Positions 6,347 to 14,080 of a DNA stretch of 15,406 nucleotides are shown here, in pieces. Each line of letters starts with the position of its first letter. Position 1 is the stretch's first letter. The stretch is from NCBI GenBank assembly GCA_900545325.1, contig UQZE01000039.1, positions 1 through 15,406 on the forward strand. The letters run 5' to 3'. The translations under genes were made by a program, and so were the position numbers. The notes under the pieces are model-generated. The model did no database searches and was not told the origin of the DNA. It was given only the letters and a program-made list of their open reading frames with translations. The stretch comes from an uncultured Eubacteriales bacterium (lineage in GTDB: Bacteria; Bacillota; Clostridia; Christensenellales; Borkfalkiaceae).

Positions 6347-7210
6347 TTACCCCTTGAACAGTTCGTCCACGTCCTTTTCCGTGAACTCGTAATTTTTTTC
6401 GCAGAACTCGCAGTTGACCGTGATCTTCCCCTGTTCCTTCACGATGTCGTCCAGTTCCGCCCTCCCCATAGTCTTTAAAATGCCGCCGATATATCCGCGG
6501 CTGCAAAGGCATTTGTAATGCGGAGAATATTCTTCTATCGGAGCGGTCTTCCCGAAGTATCCGCTTATTATGTCCTCTATGCTCTTCTCTTTGATGAGCG
6601 AACTTATGTTGGCAAAATGCTTCATCGCCTCTTCGGCTTTCGAAATCGAATTTTCGGAAGCGCCCGGCAACGCCTGTATGACCACGCCGCCCGCGCCGAT
6701 ACAGCGGTAATCCTTACCGATCTTTACGCCCAGCGCGATGGCGGAGGGCTGCTGTTCGCTGTAAAGATAGTAGGCGGCGAAATCCTCCGCGATCTCTCCG
6801 CTGACGAGGCGGCAGCTCCCCGAATAAGGTTCTTTCAGCCCCAGGCTTTTTACTACCGTCAGCCGTCCGTTCCTGCCCACGCAGCCGCCCACGTCCAGCT
6901 TGCCGTCCGCGCGCAAGGGCAGTTCGGCGCGCGGATTGTCGATGGAACCGCGCATATCGAGCGCGCTGTTGCCGCTGACCGTGATGGTGCCGCCCACGCC
7001 GTCGCCCACGACGGAAACGGAGAGCTTGTCCGTTTCGTTTTTCATGCAGCTCGACATGAAGGAGGCGATCGTAAGCACCCTGCCGAGCGCCGCCGCCGAA
7101 AGCGGCGAGAGCCGATGTATGTCTATCGCGTCGTTGACGAGGTCGGTCGTATCCATCACGCAGAGCGACATCTCCCCGCCGTATATCAAAGTTTTGACAA
7201 GTCTGTTCAT
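6347..7210 (-). CDS. hslO: Hsp33, redox-activated chaperone
   Basis: A 287-residue match to Hsp33 along its whole length. Hsp33 is a cytoplasmic holdase that is inactive when reduced and binds unfolding proteins once its zinc-bound cysteines are oxidised, for example by hypochlorite or by peroxide with heat. The four zinc ligands are present: Cys234 and Cys236 (CLC) and Cys267 and Cys270 (CEFC). The N-terminal domain shows the family landmarks SPLSAAALGRVLTIASFMS and GDGVGGTITVSGNS. The ATG at 7210 directly abuts the TAA of the antiporter gene, and GGAG in the antiporter's last codons serves as ribosome binding site. It is the fourth gene of a six-gene operon. Length and motifs are normal, so the chaperone switch should work. 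Confidence 0.97.
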   Translation of the reverse strand: MNRLVKTLIYGGEMSLCVMDTTDLVNDAIDIHRLSPLSAAALGRVLTIASFMSSCMKNETDKLSVSVVGDGVGGTITVSGNSALDMRGSIDNPRAELPLRADGKLDVGGCVGRNGRLTVVKSLGLKEPYSGSCRLVSGEIAEDFAAYYLYSEQQPSAIALGVKIGKDYRCIGAGGVVIQALPGASENSISKAEEAMKHFANISSLIKEKSIEDIISGYFGKTAPIEEYSPHYKCLCSRGYIGGILKTMGRAELDDIVKEQGKITVNCEFCEKNYEFTEKDVDELFKG

Positions 7211-8560
7211 TTATACTCCGCTTTGCGCGGCGCCGCCGTCGGGCGCGCCGCCCTTTTCCGTTTCTTTGTTCTGCGGCGCCGCCACGTCGGTGAACTGCAC
7301 TTCCTTGCCGTCCATCAAAGTCGGATTGCCGTCGTTTTTATATAAAAGTTTCAAAATAATGGGCGCGAGCACCGAACTCACGAGCACCAGCATGACCACG
7401 ATCACGCGGTAATCGGGCGCGAGCAGTCCGCCGAGAATGCCTTTTTCCGTTACGATAAGCGCAACTTCGCCGCGGGCGATCATGCCCACCCCTATCTTTG
7501 CGGAATCCTTCCAGCCGAAACGCGCGGCTTTCGCTATGCCGCCGCAACCAACGATCTTGCCCAGAATCGCCGTGGCGACGAACGCCAGCCCGAACCACAG
7601 CATGTGCAGCGTCATTCCGTCGAAACTGATCTTGATGCCTATGCTCGCAAAGAAAATCGGCGCGAATATCATATATGAATTGATGGTAACGCGCCTGTCC
7701 ACGTACGCCGCGGAATTATGGTTGACCGAGAGCAGCACGCCGGCGATATAGGCGCCCGTGATGTCCGCCACGCCGAACACCCGCTCCGCCATATAAGCGT
7801 ATAAAAAGCAGACGACGAGGGATAAAATGGGTATCCTGCGCGTGTGCGGGTGTTTCTTTTCGAGATTTTTGAATATCTTTATCAGCAAAATCCCCAACCC
7901 GATCGCGACGACGAAGAAGGCGAACATCCACAGAATGGAAACGACGGGAAGCCCGTTCGGGTTGATAAGCGCGAGCACGGGCGAGGAATCGGCCGAAGCG
8001 CCGTTCAGACTGAGCGCGATGGTCAGCACGACGAGCCCGAGCACGTCGTCGATAATGGCGGCCGACATCACGATGGTGCCGACCTTGGTTTTGAGCTTGC
8101 CCAGCTCGCGGAGCGTTTCCACCGTGATGCCCACGCTGGTCGCCGTCATGATGACGCCCACGAACAGACAGCTCAACAGGTTTTCCGTTCCGAGAAAGGC
8201 CATCGAAACCGCGAAACCGAGCCCGAGGGGCAGTATCACGCCGCCGAGCGCGATGAGAAAGGACACGAGCCCCGTGTTCTTGATCTCTTTAAGATCCGTT
8301 TCCAGCCCCGCGGTGAACATGACGAACACCACGCCGACTTCGGCAAACACCTTGAGCGTTGCGTTTTCCTGCAAGGGAAAAATCCAGTTCGGCTTTATGT
8401 CGATGAAAAGCCCCCAGATGGCGGGGCCGATCAAAAGTCCCGCGAGGATAAAGCCGAGCACCTGCGGCAGTCCGATCCTGCGCATGAGCATGCCCAGCAT
8501 CTTCGCGGAAAACAACAGCACCGCCAGCTGGAACAAAAAGTCGATCGTATTTATCTCCAT
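7211..8560 (-). CDS. CPA2-type cation/proton antiporter
   Basis: A 449-residue membrane protein with about 12-13 membrane segments. It belongs to the CPA2 (Kef/NapA/GerN-like) antiporters. The family core is clear: LPQVLGFILAGLLIGP at 31-46, FTAGLETDL at 82-90, the discontinuous-helix motif TATSVGITVETL at 139-150, and the paired ion-binding acids Asp171-Asp172 in SAAIIDDVLGL. MIARGEVALIV lies in a late helix. Two neighbouring acids suggest electrogenic Na+/H+ exchange as in NapA, but K+ transport cannot be excluded. The C-terminus is a soluble tail of about 45 residues rich in Gly, Ala, Pro and charged residues, with no TrkA/RCK nucleotide-binding domain, so Kef-type control is unlikely. A GAGGAG site overlapping the methyltransferase stop supports the start. 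It probably controls internal pH or salt. Confidence 0.93.
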   Translation of the reverse strand: MEINTIDFLFQLAVLLFSAKMLGMLMRRIGLPQVLGFILAGLLIGPAIWGLFIDIKPNWIFPLQENATLKVFAEVGVVFVMFTAGLETDLKEIKNTGLVSFLIALGGVILPLGLGFAVSMAFLGTENLLSCLFVGVIMTATSVGITVETLRELGKLKTKVGTIVMSAAIIDDVLGLVVLTIALSLNGASADSSPVLALINPNGLPVVSILWMFAFFVVAIGLGILLIKIFKNLEKKHPHTRRIPILSLVVCFLYAYMAERVFGVADITGAYIAGVLLSVNHNSAAYVDRRVTINSYMIFAPIFFASIGIKISFDGMTLHMLWFGLAFVATAILGKIVGCGGIAKAARFGWKDSAKIGVGMIARGEVALIVTEKGILGGLLAPDYRVIVVMLVLVSSVLAPIILKLLYKNDGNPTLMDGKEVQFTDVAAPQNKETEKGGAPDGGAAQSGV

Positions 8561-8567
8561 ATACTCC

Positions 8568-9275
8568 TCACTTGAACGCCCTGAAATACAGCCGTTCGTC
8601 GTCCGGCGCGGGGCGTTTTTTCCTGCCCGACACCGACACGCGGGAAAAACCCGCCGTTTTCAGCGCCGCGGCGACGTCCTCCGCCTTGTGCGCGTATTCA
8701 AAAAAGCTTTCCTCTTCACGGCGGTATTTATCCCCCTCTTTGAGGAAATAGACGAGCTCCATCAGGACCCCGTCTTTCTTCTGCGTATTGAACCACATGT
8801 AGCTGAAATCTTCGCCGTCCTCCCCGAACAGGTTCTCCCCCAGCACGCTGCGAAGCTTGTATTCGGAGGAAACGTCGAACAAAAACACGCCCTTTTTATC
8901 GAGCGCGGCGTACACCGCGGCGAAGTTTTTCACAAGGTTTTGCGGGCGGATATAATTGATCACGTCGTTCACCGCCGTAACGAACCCGAGGTTACGGAGC
9001 CGCCCCACCTCTTTAAGCCCGCCGAGCACGTATTCCGCGCCGCCGAGGGCGGCAGCCTCGTTCAGCATGCCCGCCGAGGGATCGAAACCGACGACCGAAA
9101 ATCCCGCCGAGGCAAGGGCGCGGGTAACGCTGCCCGTACCGCAGCCGGCGTCGGCACCACGGGGATTGGGCGCGAAACGCCCGACCTCGCGCACCACCTT
9201 TGCCGCCCACTCCGCGCTCACGCCGGACATAAGCCGTTCGTAGTAGGGCGCCATCACGGAAAAATCGTTCAGCAT
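8568..9275 (-). CDS. Class I SAM-dependent methyltransferase
   Basis: A 235-residue cytoplasmic enzyme of the Rossmann-fold methyltransferase class. Motif I is ADAGCGTGSVTRAL (residues 41-54), which binds S-adenosylmethionine, and VVGFDPSAGML (61-71) carries the acidic residue Asp65 that holds the ribose. FVTAVNDVINYI fits motif IV, and FLFDVSSEYKLRSV follows. The start MLNDFSVMAPYYERLM is usual for methyltransferases of the UbiE/Methyltransf_25 type; the LYFRAFK ending is also usual. The substrate is not evident, and a small molecule is more likely than DNA or RNA because no extra binding domain is present. The ATG directly follows the TAA of the membrane-protein gene (TAAATG) with only a weak ribosome binding site, so it probably relies on coupling. 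Nothing in the context names the substrate. Confidence 0.88.
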   Translation of the reverse strand: MLNDFSVMAPYYERLMSGVSAEWAAKVVREVGRFAPNPRGADAGCGTGSVTRALASAGFSVVGFDPSAGMLNEAAALGGAEYVLGGLKEVGRLRNLGFVTAVNDVINYIRPQNLVKNFAAVYAALDKKGVFLFDVSSEYKLRSVLGENLFGEDGEDFSYMWFNTQKKDGVLMELVYFLKEGDKYRREEESFFEYAHKAEDVAAALKTAGFSRVSVSGRKKRPAPDDERLYFRAFK

Positions 9276-10568
9276 TTATTTGTCTTCTTTCTTCTTTTTC
9301 TTTTTGAGTTCCTTTTTCATGCTCGCTTCGAGTTCCTTGCGGGCCTGCTCCTTGCGCGCCTCGCGCTCGGCCTCGAACTGCTTTTCTTCCTCGGTCGGCT
9401 GGTATTGCGGATCGTCCTTATGCGCCGCTATATATTCCTCGTTGTCGCGGTACAGCGCCTCCCTGCTTTCCTGCAGGCGCTGCAGATCCGCGCGGCTGTA
9501 AGACTGCGGAAGTTCCGCAAGCTGCAGTTCGTCGTCGGTGATCGGCTTGATCGGGCGGCGCGTGAGCACCGTCCTCGAAGACTGCGCCAGCTGTTCGCGG
9601 TACTTTTTGATGGCCTCCGCGTCGTCTTTGCTGACCTTTTCGTAAATACCCCTGTTTTTCTGCGCGCCGGGCACCCTGTCGTTGATGAACTTATCGAAAG
9701 CCCACTGGCTGTAATCCGTCCAGATGAGCAGGAACCAGGAAAAGCCGAGCAGGGCGCACAAAATGACGCCGATCATCGTGCCGATCCCCCCGAAGAGGAA
9801 CAGCAGGAAGGGTATCGCCCCCAAAAAGAGGAAGAATATATTCATCGGCAAAAGGGCGAACGAAAAGATCACCGCGTTTTTGATGAGCTGGCGGAATTTC
9901 AGATCGTAAGTTACGCCCATCGTGATCATCCACGCTGCGCAAATAAACGAAAATGCCAGAAAAGCGTAGGAAAATCCTTTGCCTATGGTGAGCCACACCT
10001 TGCTGCCCGCGCCCGTGGCTATGAGCAGGTTCGCGTAGCCTATCGATATCTGCACCAGATAGAATATGAGCGAGAAGATGAGAAGGGTGAACATCACCAC
10101 GAAATAGTTCTGTTTCACGCCTTTCCAGAAGTCGTTCGCAACGAAAATACCCTCCGTCCAGACCATGTTTCTGATGACGTATGCGCCGCCGGAGATGCCC
10201 ACGGCCGCGACCATCAAACAGATGGGCAGGGCGAGATAGAGCTGCTGCTTGACCACGAGGTCGATCTGTTCGACCAGTCCCGACATATCGGGAATCGCGG
10301 GATAGCCGATGCCGATATTCTGCGAAAAGCCGCTTTCCGAACCGTAAAGCGACATCGCGTTGTTCAGGATCAGCATCAAAAACGCCACCAGCAGACAGAA
10401 CAGCAGCACGAGTATGTTTATGAAAAACAGTTTGCCGAACCTGCCCTTGAAAATATCCCAGAACAGTTCCCAGCGGTTGCTGGGCAGCGTGGAGCGGGCG
10501 TAGCCTTCCGACTTTTCCGTCCCCATGATCAGCCTGTTTATAAATCCGCCTTTTTTCTTTTCAGCCAT
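9276..10568 (-). CDS. YesL/DUF624-like membrane protein with charged tail
   Basis: A 430-residue protein and first gene of the operon. Six hydrophobic segments are seen at about 47-69, 109-128, 155-178, 196-219, 230-260 and 261-283. The spacing and the DFWKGVKQNYFVVM and YDLKFRQLIKNAVIFSFAL segments resemble the YesL/DUF624 family of uncharacterised membrane proteins. Residues 290-430 form a long, probably cytoplasmic, highly charged tail. It contains a helical stretch from about 393 to the end (TEEEKQFEAEREARKEQARK) that looks like a coiled coil and finishes in a poly-Lys run. This tail is far longer than in typical YesL proteins. The start is well supported by AAGGAG nine bases before the ATG. 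There is no known motif of transport or catalysis. The family call is from topology and a few motifs and needs a profile search. Confidence 0.6.
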   Translation of the reverse strand: MAEKKKGGFINRLIMGTEKSEGYARSTLPSNRWELFWDIFKGRFGKLFFINILVLLFCLLVAFLMLILNNAMSLYGSESGFSQNIGIGYPAIPDMSGLVEQIDLVVKQQLYLALPICLMVAAVGISGGAYVIRNMVWTEGIFVANDFWKGVKQNYFVVMFTLLIFSLIFYLVQISIGYANLLIATGAGSKVWLTIGKGFSYAFLAFSFICAAWMITMGVTYDLKFRQLIKNAVIFSFALLPMNIFFLFLGAIPFLLFLFGGIGTMIGVILCALLGFSWFLLIWTDYSQWAFDKFINDRVPGAQKNRGIYEKVSKDDAEAIKKYREQLAQSSRTVLTRRPIKPITDDELQLAELPQSYSRADLQRLQESREALYRDNEEYIAAHKDDPQYQPTEEEKQFEAEREARKEQARKELEASMKKELKKKKKKEDK

Positions 10569-10581
10569 TTCTTTCTCCTTG

Positions 10582-10598
10582 CAAAGGATCTTCCTTTG
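10582..10598 (-). promoter_or_regulatory. Leader hairpin next to ribosome binding site
   Basis: CAAAGGA and TCCTTTG form a seven-base-pair inverted repeat with a three-base loop in the leader of the six-gene operon. Its 3' arm (TCCTT) can instead pair with the AAGGA of the ribosome binding site at 10576-10580 across a TGC loop. Only one of the two hairpins can form at a time, which would allow translation control. This is inferred from base pairing only. Confidence 0.35.
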
Positions 10599-10615
10599 AA
10601 TTACAACTGGTACCT

Positions 10616-10644
10616 ATTTTATACTAAATTTAAAATATTTTCAA
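10616..10644 (-). promoter_or_regulatory. Promoter of the six-gene minus-strand operon
   Basis: On the minus strand TTGAAA (10639-10644) and TAAAAT (10616-10621) are separated by 17 bases, each matching the vegetative consensus at five of six positions. The surroundings are strongly AT-rich. It diverges from the asd promoter, with only about 30 bases between the two -35 boxes, so one bound regulator could affect both operons. Confidence 0.65.
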
Positions 10645-10673
10645 ATAAAAACGATATAGTACCGAAAAAAAAC

Positions 10674-10702
10674 TTTACTTTTTTCTTGCGCAATGATAAT
10701 AT
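10674..10702 (+). promoter_or_regulatory. Promoter of the asd-dapA-dapB-yggS-sepF operon
   Basis: TTTACT (10674-10679), a 17-base spacer and TAATAT (10697-10702), with TG at 10694-10695 giving an extended -10. The leader to the asd ATG would be only about 45 bases, too short for a lysine riboswitch. Confidence 0.55.
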
Positions 10703-10740
10703 ATCTTTAATTTAAACGGATTTTATATATTTTTCTGCAA

Positions 10741-10745
10741 AGGAG
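10741..10745 (+). promoter_or_regulatory. Ribosome binding site that decides the asd start
   Basis: AGGAG lies eight bases before the ATG at 10754. The alternative in-frame GTG at 10745 begins inside this site and so cannot use it; the ATG is the real start. Confidence 0.85.
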
Positions 10746-10753
10746 TGAATATC

Positions 10754-11758
10754 ATGAGAAAAATCAACGTAGCCGTCGTCGGCGCGACGGGAATGGTCGG
10801 CAGCAAGTTCCTCGAAGTTCTCACCGAACGCAAACTGCCCGTGGAAAATTATTACCTCTACGCCTCCGCAAAGAGCGCGGGAAAGGAAATAGATTTTATG
10901 GGCAAAAAGCACACCGTGATCGAACTCAAAGAGGAAAACATAGTCGATAAAAAGATAGACATCGCCCTCTTTTCGGCGGGCGGCGAAACGTCCAAGCAGT
11001 TCGCCCCCGTGTTTGCGAAGCACGGCACGCTGGTGATAGACAACTCCAACGCCTGGAGAAGGGACGAAAACGTCCCCCTCGTCGTGCCGGAATGCAACGC
11101 CGAGGACATCAGATGGCATAAGAACATCATCGCCAACCCCAACTGTTCCACCATTCAGGCGGTGGTGGCTTTGAACCCCCTGCACGACGCTTTTAAAATA
11201 AAGCGCGTAGTGTATTCCACCTATCAGGCGGTTTCGGGCGCGGGCGTAAAGGGCTATAACGATTTGAAAAACGGCATTAACGGCGAGGCGCCGCAGAAAT
11301 TCCCCTACCCGATCTTCGGCAACTGCATTCCCCATATCGACGTGTTCCTCGACAACGGCTATACCCGCGAGGAAGACAAAATGATTTTCGAAACCAAAAA
11401 GATACTCGGCGATCAGAATATCAAAATTACCGCCACGACGGTGCGCGTGCCCGTGTATTTCGGCCACAGCGAAGCGATCAACGTGGAATTTTACAAACCC
11501 TGCACTGTCGAAGAAGTCAGAAAGGTGCTTGAAAACGCGCCCGGCGTGATCGTGCAGGACGACGTGAAAAACAACGTCTACCCGATGGCCCTCACCGCGG
11601 AAAACAAGGACGAGGTATTCGTCGGCAGGATCAGAAAGGACGATACCGTGGAAAGCGGCGTCAATTTATGGGTGGTCGCGGACAACATCAGAAAGGGCGC
11701 GGCGACCAACGCCGTGGAAATCGCGGAAAAAGTTCTCGAAATGGGGCTTATCAAATAA
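10754..11758 (+). CDS. asd: Aspartate-semialdehyde dehydrogenase
   Basis: A 334-residue enzyme that reduces aspartyl phosphate to aspartate semialdehyde with NADPH. This is the branch point to lysine/diaminopimelate and to threonine and methionine. The N-terminal nucleotide-binding loop is VVGATGMVGSKFLEVL (residues 8-23). The catalytic cysteine is Cys131 in NPNCSTIQ, followed by YQAVSGAG with Gln158. Arg231 and His238 in RVPVYFGHSEA are the substrate-binding and general acid/base residues at the usual spacing. Length is normal for the Gram-positive type. I start at ATG 10754, not the GTG nine bases upstream, because the GTG overlaps the ribosome binding site. It is first in a five-gene operon, three bases before dapA. 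Confidence 0.97.
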   Translation: MRKINVAVVGATGMVGSKFLEVLTERKLPVENYYLYASAKSAGKEIDFMGKKHTVIELKEENIVDKKIDIALFSAGGETSKQFAPVFAKHGTLVIDNSNAWRRDENVPLVVPECNAEDIRWHKNIIANPNCSTIQAVVALNPLHDAFKIKRVVYSTYQAVSGAGVKGYNDLKNGINGEAPQKFPYPIFGNCIPHIDVFLDNGYTREEDKMIFETKKILGDQNIKITATTVRVPVYFGHSEAINVEFYKPCTVEEVRKVLENAPGVIVQDDVKNNVYPMALTAENKDEVFVGRIRKDDTVESGVNLWVVADNIRKGAATNAVEIAEKVLEMGLIK

Positions 11759-11761
11759 AAA

Positions 11762-12655
11762 ATGAAAGTTTTGTATAAAGGTACGGGCACGGCGCTGATC
11801 ACGCCGTTCACCGAAGACGGCGTGGATTTCCCCGCGCTGGAAAGACTGATCGAATACCAGATCGAAAGCGGGATAGATTCCCTCGTGGTGCTCGGCACGA
11901 CGGGCGAAGCCGCCACGCTCACCGACGAGGAATACGCGGACGTAGCCGAATTTGCCTTAAAGAAGATTGCGGGGCGCGTGAAAGCGATACTCGGCACGGG
12001 CAGCAACTGCACGAGAAAGGCGGTGGAAAAGAGCAGATACGCGGAAAGCATCGGCGCGGACGGCCTGCTCGTGGTAACGCCCTATTACAACAAATGCACG
12101 CAGAACGGCCTGGTGAAGTATTACGAGGACGTGTGCTCGGCGGTAAATATCCCCGTGCTCTGCTACAACGTGCCCGCGCGCACAGGCGTGAACATACTTC
12201 CCCGCACGATGGAAAGGATAGCGGATATCCCCAACATGTACGGCATCAAGGAAGCGTGCGGCAACATGGAGCAGATCTGCGAGACCGCGCGGCTCATACG
12301 CGGAAAGTGCGCCCTTTACAGCGGCGACGACAACCTGAACCTCGCCATGTTATCCATCGGCAGTTCGGGGCTTATATCCGTCGCCTCCAATATCGCCCCC
12401 AAAGAAGTCGGCGACGTGGCTCGGCTGTATTTCGCGGGCGAAAACGATAAGGCGATCGCCTTGCAGGAGCGCCTTCTCCCCCTGATAGACGCAATGTTTA
12501 CGGAGGTCAACCCGATCCCCGTGAAAACGGCGGCCTCCCTTATCGGTTTCGGCACGCCGTACGTTCGTCCGCCTCTGACCGTGCTCGAGGACGGGCACCG
12601 CGCGGACATGATAAAAACGCTGAAAGACTTCGGTTTCACAATAAAGGAGCAATGA
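11762..12655 (+). CDS. dapA: 4-hydroxy-tetrahydrodipicolinate synthase
   Basis: A 297-residue enzyme that condenses pyruvate with aspartate semialdehyde in the first committed step to diaminopimelate and lysine. Schiff-base Lys163 lies in YGIKEACGN; Tyr135 in CYNVPART and Thr46-Thr47 in LGTTGEA make up the catalytic triad with the neighbouring subunit's Tyr109 (PYYNK). IPVKTAA near residue 255 is also typical. All active-site residues are present and length is normal. The gene follows asd by three bases. Its ribosome binding site is poor: the nearest purine-rich stretch, GGGG, is about 15 bases upstream, so translation may depend on ribosomes arriving from asd. Confidence 0.97.
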   Translation: MKVLYKGTGTALITPFTEDGVDFPALERLIEYQIESGIDSLVVLGTTGEAATLTDEEYADVAEFALKKIAGRVKAILGTGSNCTRKAVEKSRYAESIGADGLLVVTPYYNKCTQNGLVKYYEDVCSAVNIPVLCYNVPARTGVNILPRTMERIADIPNMYGIKEACGNMEQICETARLIRGKCALYSGDDNLNLAMLSIGSSGLISVASNIAPKEVGDVARLYFAGENDKAIALQERLLPLIDAMFTEVNPIPVKTAASLIGFGTPYVRPPLTVLEDGHRADMIKTLKDFGFTIKEQ

Positions 12656-12656
12656 C

Positions 12657-13406
12657 ATGAAAATCATCATTTCGGGCGCGCTCGGCAGAATGGGCCGGGC
12701 GGTCTGCAGGACGGCGGAGGCAAACGGCATAGAAATAGCGGCGGGCGTCGATCTGAACGCGGCTTCCTCCGACCTCTCGTATCCCGTATATAAAGATTTT
12801 GCGGGCGTGAAGGAAAGCGCGGACGTCGTGATCGACTTTTCCTCCCCGCTCAATCTCGACAACCTGCTCGCCTATACCGCGAAGACGGGCGTTCCCGCGG
12901 TGCTCTGCGCTACGGGCTATACCCCCGAACAGCTGAAAAGGATAGACGCAGCTTCCGAAAGCTCCGCCATATTCCGTTCCGCAAACATGTCCGTAGGCGT
13001 GAACCTCCTCATCGATCTGTGCAAAAAAGCGGCGAAAACCCTTCCCTCTTTCGACGTAGAGATCGTGGAAATGCACCACAACCAGAAGGTGGACGCACCT
13101 TCCGGCACAGCGCTCATGCTGGCGGACGCCGTGAAAGAGGTCGCGCCCGACAAGTTCTACGTGTACGGACGCGAGGGCAAGGTCGGCAAGCGCAACGAAA
13201 AAGAGATCGGCATACACGCGCTCCGCGGCGGCAACGTCGTGGGTGAACACGAAGTCATCTTCGCCGGTCCCAACGAAACGGTAACGCTTTCGCATTCGGC
13301 GGCCAGCCGCGAAGTGTTCGCGGACGGCGCGGTGAAAGCCGCAATGTTCATGGCGGGCAGAAAGAGCGGTTTTTACACCATGGACGATCTTATAAAAGAA
13401 CTATGA
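12657..13406 (+). CDS. dapB: 4-hydroxy-tetrahydrodipicolinate reductase
   Basis: A 249-residue enzyme that reduces the DapA product to tetrahydrodipicolinate with NAD(P)H. The coenzyme loop is ISGALGRMGRAV (residues 5-16). The signature MHHNQKVDAPSGTAL (139-153) holds the catalytic His140 and Lys144. SHSAASREVFADGAVKAA and FYTMDDL near the end are usual for the family. AAGGAG in the last dapA codons acts as ribosome binding site, with one base between dapA stop and dapB start. It overlaps yggS by four bases. Later diaminopimelate genes (aminotransferase, epimerase, decarboxylase) are not in the window, so the route after this step cannot be judged. Confidence 0.97.
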   Translation: MKIIISGALGRMGRAVCRTAEANGIEIAAGVDLNAASSDLSYPVYKDFAGVKESADVVIDFSSPLNLDNLLAYTAKTGVPAVLCATGYTPEQLKRIDAASESSAIFRSANMSVGVNLLIDLCKKAAKTLPSFDVEIVEMHHNQKVDAPSGTALMLADAVKEVAPDKFYVYGREGKVGKRNEKEIGIHALRGGNVVGEHEVIFAGPNETVTLSHSAASREVFADGAVKAAMFMAGRKSGFYTMDDLIKEL

Positions 13407-14071
13407 ACGGGCAAGCGCTCCGCGCCCTGCTCGAAGAAACGGCGAAGGGCAACAATCTCGGCGAAAAGATAAAGCTCGTGGGCGCGAGCAAAACCATGAG
13501 CGCCGACGACATCAACCGCGCCTATGACGCCGGTCTGACGGCGGCGGCGGAAAACAGAGTGCAGGAATTCAACGAAAAATTTCCCCTCGTGCGCTGCAGG
13601 GACTATCAGTTTATCGGACATCTGCAGACCAACAAGGTAAAATACCTCGTCGGCAAGGCGACGCTCATCCAGTCGGTGGACCGCGACGAACTGGCCGCGG
13701 AGATAGACCGCCTTTCCCGAAAGAAAGGCGTAGCGAGCGATATCCTCGCGGAGATCAATATCGGCAGGGAGGAAAGCAAGTCCGGCTATGCGCCCGAAGA
13801 CTGCCTCGCCGCATGCGAAAGGCTGCTTTCGCACAAAAATTTGCGTTTGAAGGGACTGATGGCCATGCTCCCCCTCGGCGCGGAAGAGAGCCGCCTTGCG
13901 GATTTGTGTTTGCAAATGCGGGAATTTTATGATATAATGAGGAAAAACGGCGCGCCGTTCGAGCACCTTTCCATGGGCATGAGCGGCGACTACAAGACGG
14001 CCATAGCGAACGGGAGCAATATGATCCGCATCGGTTCGCTGATATTCGGCAAGAGAAATTATACGGTTTGA
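13403..14071 (+). CDS. yggS: YggS/PLPBP pyridoxal phosphate homeostasis protein
   Basis: A 222-residue single-domain protein that binds pyridoxal 5'-phosphate and balances its supply to other enzymes; no catalytic reaction is known for the family. Lys30 in LVGASKTMS is the cofactor lysine. Other family blocks are ENRVQEF at about 51-57, YQFIGHLQTNKVKYLV, QSVDRDELA, EINIGREESKSG, LKGLMAM and SMGMSGDYKTAI with GSNMIRIGSLIFG. Slightly short at the N-terminus but otherwise normal. Start ATG overlaps the dapB stop (ATGA), so it is translationally coupled. Its place before sepF matches the yggS-sepF order common in Firmicutes. It could also support the PLP-dependent enzymes later in the diaminopimelate pathway. 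Confidence 0.97.
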   Translation: MNGQALRALLEETAKGNNLGEKIKLVGASKTMSADDINRAYDAGLTAAAENRVQEFNEKFPLVRCRDYQFIGHLQTNKVKYLVGKATLIQSVDRDELAAEIDRLSRKKGVASDILAEINIGREESKSGYAPEDCLAACERLLSHKNLRLKGLMAMLPLGAEESRLADLCLQMREFYDIMRKNGAPFEHLSMGMSGDYKTAIANGSNMIRIGSLIFGKRNYTV

Positions 14072-14080
14072 GGAGATAAA

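Noticed and set aside
4939..6357. A 472-codon open frame on the plus strand
   Set aside because: It is antisense to the TPR gene, whose repeats are clear. The product is rich in His, Arg and Val without any motif, as expected of a shadow frame.
7827..10715. A 962-codon open frame on the plus strand, antisense to three genes
   Set aside because: It lies opposite the YesL-like, methyltransferase and antiporter genes, all supported by motifs and ribosome binding sites. Its product has no domain and shows the His/Arg/Val-rich composition of a mirror frame of GC-biased codons.
10745..10753. GTG start for asd three codons upstream
   Set aside because: The GTG begins within the AGGAG ribosome binding site, so it cannot be served by it; the ATG at 10754 has ideal spacing and gives the normal N-terminus.
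10703..10753. Lysine riboswitch upstream of asd
   Set aside because: The leader after the likely promoter is about 45 bases, far below the roughly 170-180 bases of an L box, and no matching stems were seen.
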